A stretch of DNA of 9,886 nucleotides from Actinomycetota bacterium (lineage in GTDB: Bacteria > Actinomycetota > CADDZG01 > JAHWKV01): positions 1-9,886 of the forward strand of contig JAHWKV010000016.1 of NCBI GenBank assembly GCA_019347725.1, given 5' to 3'. A program made the position numbers and the translations under genes. Position 1 is the stretch's first letter, and the number at the start of each line of letters is the position of its first letter. Shown in pieces: positions 6,023-9,886 of this stretch. The notes beneath the pieces were generated by a model. The model ran no database searches, was not told the DNA's origin, and worked only from the letters and a program-made list of their open reading frames with translations.

Positions 6023-6067
6023 TGGTGGGCGCTACTGGGATCGAACCAGTGACCCCTGCCTTGTAAG
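6023..6067 (-). tRNA. 3' half of a tRNA-Val(UAC) gene, likely att-site remnant
   Basis: The minus strand carries the anticodon loop CTTACAA, the 3' arm of the anticodon stem (GGCAG), a perfect T-arm (ACTGG-TTCGATC-CCAGT), the acceptor 3' strand GCGCCC and an encoded ACCA. This equals positions 32 to 76 of a tRNA-Val with anticodon UAC. At the anticodon loop the similarity stops abruptly: no 5' anticodon strand, D-arm or acceptor 5' strand follows. The 45-bp piece is the size and part of a tRNA that tyrosine-integrase elements copy at their far end. The missing 5' half should be to the right, so the element lay, or lies, to the right of 6067. Confidence 0.75.
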
Positions 6068-6977
6068 TGCTGCCGAAACTGCTTCAAGAGTGCGCGCTGG
6101 TCGCCAGAATTGACGAAATTGTGCCTAGAAAGACCGGTCTTCAGCAAGAAGTGCACCCCATTAGTCGCTGTTGGACGGCGCTTTTGCCTGTCGTGCTACC
6201 TTTTTGCTCCCTTTGGGAGATCCCTTTGACGTACTCAAGGAGTACCTGGGCAAGCTCTTCGAGCGTCGATTTTGGCGAACGCCGGGGCGACTGTCGTGGC
6301 GGCGACGGTGATCGGCCGAGTGATCGATGTCGGTTTCATCCGGGCGGAGAAAGGAGCTATGGCGCAGCCCAGGAAGGAACGAGTCGTATTCGAGAAATGC
6401 TATCTCGAGAGCTAGCGTAACCTTCGCCTAAGGAGCAAGATTTGCGGGTTAGTGACCGTTCGTACGCCCAGCTTTGCCAGATTATAGGCGAGAGCGTGTT
6501 GCTGGTTGCTTGACGTTGGTTGTGATTGTTGCTGGTTATTGCTGACTGGTGTAGACCCGCGTCTTGACAATCCGTCTGCGGTGCCCTGAACCACGTGCAA
6601 AGTCGCGAAAACCGGCTGACCTACGTACCTTTACGCTTGACGCTGGTACTGGTCATTGGTGGTTGTTGCTGGCTGTTGGGCCACCTGAAACGGATTCACA
6701 CGCGCTGCCAGTCGTACACCAGCCCGCCCGCGCCACAAGCTGACCAGAGCAATATGACCTCTTCCGTGTCAAAGCGTCCGGGCGCCTTTGAAAAGATAGA
6801 GAATTGCGCCTCCGCCTGCAGAAATGCGCTGAATTGTGCGTGACTTCGGCGGATTCCGCAGCCGTCGAGGATTTCACGTTCTCATCGTTTTGCAGCGTTT
6901 TTCGGCAATGGACGGACCGCATGCGGACCGGATCAGCGTACCGCTTACCGTGGGAAATCTCGGTTTTGGCACCCCAC
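6068..6977. other. gene-poor stretch inside the presumed island
   Basis: About 900 bp with no gene I can support. It contains GT-rich tracts (6496-6548, 6637-6680). A small open frame at about 6271-6415 could start at a TTG and reads LANAGATVVAATVIGRVIDV then a basic end. AAGGAG just before an ATG at 6359 could instead start its last 18 codons. Neither is convincing. No integrase gene remains beside the tRNA fragment. Confidence 0.45.
6496..6548. repeat. GT-rich degenerate short repeat tract
   Basis: The stretch repeats variants of GTTGCTGGTT / GACGTTGGTTGTG several times; a second, shorter tract with the same flavour (ATTGGTGGTTGTTGCTGGCTGTTGGG) lies at about 6654-6680. Base skew is strong (G and T on the plus strand). 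No unit is regular enough for a defined array, and no function is inferred. Confidence 0.4.
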
Positions 6978-7205
6978 AAGGTGAGAACGGTGCGCGAAGA
7001 ATGTTTGGACTGGATGCTCATGTTCGGTCGGCGCCACCTGATTCGGGTCCTGGGTATCTACATCGAGCATTACAACCGGGAGAGACCACATCGAAGCCGT
7101 GGGCTCAGTCCACCACTGGATCCCGTAGAGAGCAGGGACCGACCGGAAGCCAAAGCTTCATCGATCCGCCGGAGGGATCGGCTTGGAGGGTTGCTCCATG
7201 AGTAC
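6978..7205 (+). mobile_element. C-terminal fragment of an IS3/IS481-like DDE transposase (integrase core)
   Basis: The frame reads VRTVREECLDWMLMFGRRHL, then YIEHYNRERPHRSRGLSPP and, at the end, RRRDRLGGLLHEY. These are the last part of an rve-type integrase core: Glu in VREECLDW is the third catalytic acid of the DDE triad, HYNxxRPH is the family signature and GGLxHEY the usual C-terminus. About 75 residues match; the N-terminal helix-turn-helix and the two catalytic Asp are missing, so it cannot transpose. The open frame runs from 6804 and reads past the normal stop to 7271 into unrelated sequence. I found no terminal inverted repeats. Confidence 0.8.
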
Positions 7206-7274
7206 TGCGATTACTTATGCGTGACGATCGAGTTTTTGAACCCACGAGCCGATGTCGCAGCCCAGCGATGAGGA

Positions 7275-7709
7275 TTACGAGGCGATCAGGGGGTGCCGAC
7301 ACTTTAGGCCTCGGTAGCGAGCGAGCCCTTTGTCGACGGTGAAGAATTCACTCCCAGAGGTAATTGCGACAGCCGCAAGGTACGCGTCCGGAACCTGATT
7401 GCCTACGGCGCCGTTCGAGTTGCAGAGATCTCGAAACACCTCCCACTGGCGCGCGCTTGGTTGAACGATCAAACAGTTCGGGTGAGATCGAATGGCATCC
7501 GCGGCGGCCAGCGCATCTTCGATGCTCATCGGCCTTTCGAAGACCTTCGAATGAGTTACCACCCTCACAAAGCCGGCGAGGACTTGGTCAACTAAAGCAA
7601 ACTTGGCAGGACCGTTGACTACGCCTTCCCACCATGTCCGGTAGCGCTCGTGATCCACGCTCGATTCATGGTGGGCATAGACCAGCACATTGACGTCAGG
7701 CAGGATCAT
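7275..7709 (-). CDS. vapC: VapC-type PIN-domain toxin ribonuclease
   Basis: A 144-residue PIN-domain protein. MILPDVNVLVYAHH gives the first catalytic Asp5; Asp41 (ALVDQVLAGFVRVVTH) stands where the family usually has Glu; VPDAYLAAVA gives Asp108 and FFTVDKGLARY gives Asp126. Together these bind the metal for RNA cleavage. Length and the RHPL C-terminus are normal, so it appears complete. It overlaps vapB by 4 bases (ATGA, 7709-7706). VapC toxins cut tRNA or rRNA in the cytoplasm and are held inactive by VapB. The target here is unknown. The Asp-for-Glu change at residue 41 is conservative. Location in a worn mobile region fits addiction-module behaviour. Confidence 0.92.
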   Translation of the reverse strand: MILPDVNVLVYAHHESSVDHERYRTWWEGVVNGPAKFALVDQVLAGFVRVVTHSKVFERPMSIEDALAAADAIRSHPNCLIVQPSARQWEVFRDLCNSNGAVGNQVPDAYLAAVAITSGSEFFTVDKGLARYRGLKCRHPLIAS

Positions 7710-7942
7710 CCTTCGTCCATAAGGTCGGCCATACCGGAGTTGTCGCTCAAGTCGGCCCCTGGGCGCAGCGCCGATCTGAACGTTGGAACTCTGTACTCGG
7801 TCCTTCGGCCGGTGTCCGGATGGGTGCTCATCGCCTGCCGCAGGGCATCCTCGATCAGGGCGGTCAGGGTTCTTCCCGTTTGCGCGGCATGAACCTTGGC
7901 CTGCTGAAGGAGATCGTCATCCAATCGGACCGTGGTTCGCAT
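7706..7942 (-). CDS. vapB: VapB-type ribbon-helix-helix antitoxin
   Basis: A 78-residue protein. Residues 1-40 (MRTTVRLDDDLLQQAKVHAA onward) are a ribbon-helix-helix DNA-binding domain; residues 45-78 form the toxin-binding tail, ending in SGMADLMDEG. It precedes vapC and is coupled to it by the ATGA overlap. VapB normally binds its own promoter with VapC to repress the pair. No Shine-Dalgarno is visible; a TAATCT placed just before the ATG on the minus strand (about 7949-7954) could be a -10 box giving a leaderless mRNA. Confidence 0.92.
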   Translation of the reverse strand: MRTTVRLDDDLLQQAKVHAAQTGRTLTALIEDALRQAMSTHPDTGRRTEYRVPTFRSALRPGADLSDNSGMADLMDEG

Positions 7943-8028
7943 AGGTTCAGATTACGGAACACGCGTCAATATGTCTATCGCTTTCGAAGAAAATAGTCCT
8001 TCCCGCTCAACCCGGCGCTGAGCCGCCG

Positions 8029-8314
8029 GTGGCCACCCGCATCGCCGAGCGGGACGGAGCGCCGCCGGCAGCTGAAGGACCTGGCCGCCCAGGCGGCGCC
8101 TCAGCCGCCCCAGTTGGCCGACGTTGAAGAGGTTCTAAAAAAGCTACCGGTGCTTGCCGAACGGCTGCACGAGCTACCCGCGGGCGAACTGCGGGCGTTG
8201 TTCGATGCCCTGCAGCTCGGCGTCCACCTACCACCACGCACGAAAGGAGGCCGATGTGGAGATCACGCTGCACGAGGGGCTGGCCGACATGGGATCTGCT
8301 CAGGTGAAGGTCCG
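8029..8314 (+). pseudogene. C-terminal remnant of a large serine recombinase, frameshifted
   Basis: Three frames in succession give the end of a resolvase/invertase-type large serine recombinase. Frame one is VATRIAERD (8029-8055). After an extra base near 8056 comes ERRRQLKDLAAQAAPQPPQL, the coiled-coil-like region, and ADVEEVLKKLPVLAERLHEL through LRALFDALQLGV. After another extra base near 8225 comes TYHHARKEADVEITLHEGLA, the usual final beta-strand. The N-terminal catalytic Ser domain and most of the DNA-binding region are absent upstream. The end lies directly against the tRNA at 8315, suggesting that recombination or deletion took place at that tRNA. Confidence 0.7.
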
Positions 8315-8388
8315 TGCCCCCGGTGGGACTCGAACCCACACTGTATCGATTTTAAGTCGACTCTCTCTGCCAATTGGAGTACAGGGGC
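8315..8388 (-). tRNA. tRNA with UAA (Leu) anticodon but short variable loop
   Basis: The minus strand folds as a full cloverleaf of 74 nt. The acceptor stem GCCCCTG pairs with CGGGGGC (one T-G pair), with discriminator A. There is a short D-arm (CTC/GAG) with GG in the loop. The anticodon arm is GTCGA-CTTAAAA-TCGAT, giving anticodon UAA at 8354-8352. The variable loop has 5 bases and the T-arm is GTGGG-TTCGAGT-CCCAC. No CCA is encoded. Odd: bacterial tRNA-Leu normally has a long variable arm, which is missing here, so charging identity is uncertain. It may be an element-borne tRNA. Confidence 0.72.
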
Positions 8389-8392
8389 CAAA

Positions 8393-8409
8393 GCTCCAAG
8401 CGCTTGAGC
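8393..8409. repeat. near-perfect palindrome between the tRNA and the glycosidase-like gene
   Basis: GCTC(C)AAGC GCTTGAGC is an 8+8 palindrome with one extra C and almost no loop. On the minus strand it lies after the stop of the gene at 8435 and is followed by TTT, so it could be a weak terminator; the lack of a proper loop and of a long T-run makes this doubtful. Confidence 0.3.
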
Positions 8410-8434
8410 AACTCCTACAGGTGCCGCTCTGTAC

Positions 8435-9697
8435 CTACTTTATAGCGGAGAGGGGGCCCCAGATGGAGACCGGCGAGGACTGCGTGGTGGCGTAGTCGTA
8501 AAGACTCCCGCCGATGGCCACGTCGTTGATGGCCCTTACGTATCCATGGGTCTCGGCCTCGGTCATGCAGTCGGCAATTCCGCCCACAGGGTGCATAGGC
8601 TTGTCGACGCCCATGTATTCCTTGGTCAGGCGGACCACCTCGCGAATATAGGCGTCGGCGTCGTACTCCTTGGCCCGGCAGTTGGAGGTGCCCTTGGTCA
8701 CGGTCCAGTACGCCATCGGCATGACCACGTCGTAGCTGTGGCCGATCTCGTGCCAGGGGAATCCGGCGTGGCGATCGGGCGCCCGCAAATTGTTCTTGGC
8801 ATCGTCGACAATCGCCGCGAACGTAGCGTTAGGCGCCGCCGCACGCAGCCGTTTTGAGTACTCGGCGACGCCGTCATTGTAGGCCGCGCCGACCTCTTCG
8901 CGGGTTTCGATGTCGGGCGCGGCGCCGTCAAAGCCGACGCCCGAGGGCGTCTTGTGCTCGAGTATCGCCAGCGTCCGGCTGATGTCCCGGTCGATGTTGC
9001 CGAACCCGGGCACGTACCAGCCGACTACGTTGATGCCCTTTTCATTGGCGTTGTCCAAAAACTTGTTGACCGCGTCGACCTTTACCATCGCCGCGGGGTC
9101 CTTCCAGCGGCTGGTCTGCAGGTAAAGCGTCTTCACTCCCCGTTCCGCCATCACGTCGATCGCCTTGGGAATGTCCATCTCGTCACGGATCGCGTAGTCG
9201 TAGATGTCCACCCAGGCACCTAGCCCACGGTAAACGTCTATGCCGGCCGGAGCTGGCGGTGGTGGTGGTGGCGGTGGCGGGGCCGGAGGTTCGGGCGCAG
9301 GCGCAGCGGCGGGAGCGGGCTCCTTCGGAGCTGCCTTCTTCTTGGCCTCAGCTGCCTTCTTCTCGCCGGCGGCCTTCGCTGAGGCGGCCTTCGCTGAGGC
9401 GGCCTTCTCAGCCGCAGCCTTTTCAGCCGCGGCCTTTTCAGCAGCGGCTTTTTCAGCAGCGACTTTCTTAGCCGCAGCGGTATCCGCTGGCTCCGCCGGC
9501 TCGGGAATCTGATCGTCGTTTACGTCCGGGATCGCCTGATTGGCCTGCAACTGCTTGACTTCCTGAGGCTCTTGACGCTTCGAGTCACTTACAAAGGCCA
9601 CCGACAGTCCTGCAAAGAGGATTAGAACTACGCCGGCTATGGCGGATTTGAGGGCGGGGATCCTGTGGTAGGTCCGGCGCACAGAGTGTTTTGGCAT
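8435..9697 (-). CDS. membrane-anchored TIM-barrel glycosidase-like protein with Ala/Lys/Glu repeat
   Basis: A 420-residue protein. Residues 1-17 are basic and residues 18-36 a membrane helix, without a signal-peptidase motif I trust, so it is probably an anchored extracytoplasmic protein. Residues about 73-125 repeat AAEKA-type units (likely a stiff helix), and 126-152 are Ala/Pro then a run of Pro, a wall-spanning linker. Residues about 155-420 look like a (beta/alpha)8 barrel of the putative glycosyl hydrolase (DUF4015-like) type: RGLGAWVDIYDY, MAERGVKTLYLQTSRW, GVGFDGAAPDIE with acidic candidates Asp257/Asp262/Glu264, and VVMPMAYWT. Cys340 and Cys377 could form a disulfide. The catalytic acid is not certain and the substrate is unknown. 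There is no clear ribosome site at the ATG; TACACT (about 15 bases upstream) may be a -10 box. Confidence 0.82.
   Translation of the reverse strand: MPKHSVRRTYHRIPALKSAIAGVVLILFAGLSVAFVSDSKRQEPQEVKQLQANQAIPDVNDDQIPEPAEPADTAAAKKVAAEKAAAEKAAAEKAAAEKAASAKAASAKAAGEKKAAEAKKKAAPKEPAPAAAPAPEPPAPPPPPPPPPAPAGIDVYRGLGAWVDIYDYAIRDEMDIPKAIDVMAERGVKTLYLQTSRWKDPAAMVKVDAVNKFLDNANEKGINVVGWYVPGFGNIDRDISRTLAILEHKTPSGVGFDGAAPDIETREEVGAAYNDGVAEYSKRLRAAAPNATFAAIVDDAKNNLRAPDRHAGFPWHEIGHSYDVVMPMAYWTVTKGTSNCRAKEYDADAYIREVVRLTKEYMGVDKPMHPVGGIADCMTEAETHGYVRAINDVAIGGSLYDYATTQSSPVSIWGPLSAIK
9376..9475. repeat. short tandem repeats encoding the Ala/Glu/Lys helix
   Basis: Within the glycosidase-like gene, 12- to 15-base units related to GCGGCCTTCGCTGAG and GCCGCGGCCTTTTCA (plus-strand sense) repeat about seven times with small changes. 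They encode KAAAE and KAASA units. Such tracts change copy number readily by slippage, always in frame when units are multiples of three. Confidence 0.65.
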
Positions 9698-9737
9698 GGT
9701 CAGCCAGTGTAGCGCAGATAAAACCGGTTAAGACGAA

Positions 9738-9886
9738 TCAACTTTCAGAAATTTCAATTCCTTCAATCACGATGGTTTCCACCGGACTCTCGCCGTTGAC
9801 CGCTACGTTGTTCATGGCGTCCACTACGTCCATTCCATCGACCACCCGGCCCAAGATCGCATAGTCGGGAGTAAGCGCGTCGGCTG
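9738..9886 (-). CDS. cyclophilin-type peptidyl-prolyl isomerase, C-terminal part
   Basis: The last 49 codons of a gene running in from the right. The reading YAILGRVVDGMDVVDAMNNV, followed by SPVETIVIEGIEISES and TGA at 9738-9740, is the typical end of bacterial cyclophilins (FGRVxxGMDVVDxI, then the last beta-strand). The active-site residues (Arg/Phe of FHR, QGG) are outside the window, so activity and any signal peptide cannot be judged. The next gene on the same strand starts 40 bases further on, and the two could be co-transcribed. Confidence 0.88.
   Translation of the reverse strand, partial: ADALTPDYAILGRVVDGMDVVDAMNNVAVNGESPVETIVIEGIEISES

Noticed and set aside
6359..6415. 18-residue frame with AAGGAG just before the ATG
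   Set aside because: The spacing is too short, the peptide has no relatives I recognise, and it sits in decayed DNA.
6595..6843. Plus-strand frame with a hydrophobic stretch
   Set aside because: The hydrophobic residues come from the GT-rich tract; there is no ribosome site and no family.
6804..6977. N-terminal part of the frame holding the transposase fragment
   Set aside because: The residues before about 6978 show no transposase similarity; the frame is open by chance.
8154..8495. A long plus-strand frame crossing the tRNA
   Set aside because: Only its first part is recombinase-like; the rest (APGGTRTHT onward) is the reverse of a tRNA gene, a common false frame.
9376..9475. CRISPR-like spaced repeats
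   Set aside because: Units are contiguous, imperfect, codon-phased and coding; no spacers exist. No CRISPR array was seen anywhere in the window.
9240..9512. Gly/Ala-rich plus-strand frame
   Set aside because: It is the antisense shadow of the Pro-rich linker and Ala/Lys/Glu repeat of the gene on the minus strand.

Overview
This is a GC-rich bacterial window, probably from an uncultivated soil or aquatic actinobacterium. The lineage call rests on a group 1h (actinobacterial, high-affinity) [NiFe]-hydrogenase small subunit with actinobacterial-looking neighbours, and on start sites that look leaderless. It is an inference; no rRNA or marker gene is present to settle it.

Left (1-3112): a divergent hydrogenase locus. 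On the plus strand is hhyS. On the minus strand is a tightly coupled operon of three tiny one-helix membrane proteins (two ATGA overlaps), a NifU-type Fe-S scaffold protein, and the first codons of a further gene leaving the window. The large subunit hhyL, normally next to hhyS, is absent: hhyS is followed by a terminator-like hairpin and an unrelated alpha/beta hydrolase on the opposite strand.

Middle (4010-5845): a metal/redox locus and the most notable part of the window. A MerR-family regulator (minus strand, two apparent 1-base frameshifts) lies 300 bp from a MerR-type promoter (20-bp spacer with a dyad). That promoter drives a small HMA (MerP-like CxxC) protein and a CcdA/DsbD-type membrane protein. 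The second redox-active Cys codon of the CcdA protein is replaced by an in-frame TGA. The frame stays open for 92 more codons encoding the rest of the expected protein. Directly after the TGA is a hairpin with the bacterial SECIS layout: GGUCU loop 18 nt from the UGA and a bulged U at +14, the same positions I remember for E. coli fdhF. I read this gene as a selenoprotein CcdA with a Cys46/Sec179 dyad.

Right-middle (6023-8388): the worn remains of a mobile island. It starts with the 3' half of a tRNA-Val gene (a typical integration-site duplicate). It then holds gene-poor DNA with GT-rich tracts, a transposase C-terminal fragment, an intact-looking VapBC toxin-antitoxin pair and a frameshifted serine-recombinase C-terminus. 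It ends against a complete but odd tRNA with a UAA (Leu) anticodon and no long variable arm.

Right (8435-9886): a membrane-anchored protein with an Ala/Lys/Glu repeat, a poly-Pro linker and a TIM-barrel-like glycosidase domain, followed by the C-terminus of a cyclophilin, both on the minus strand.
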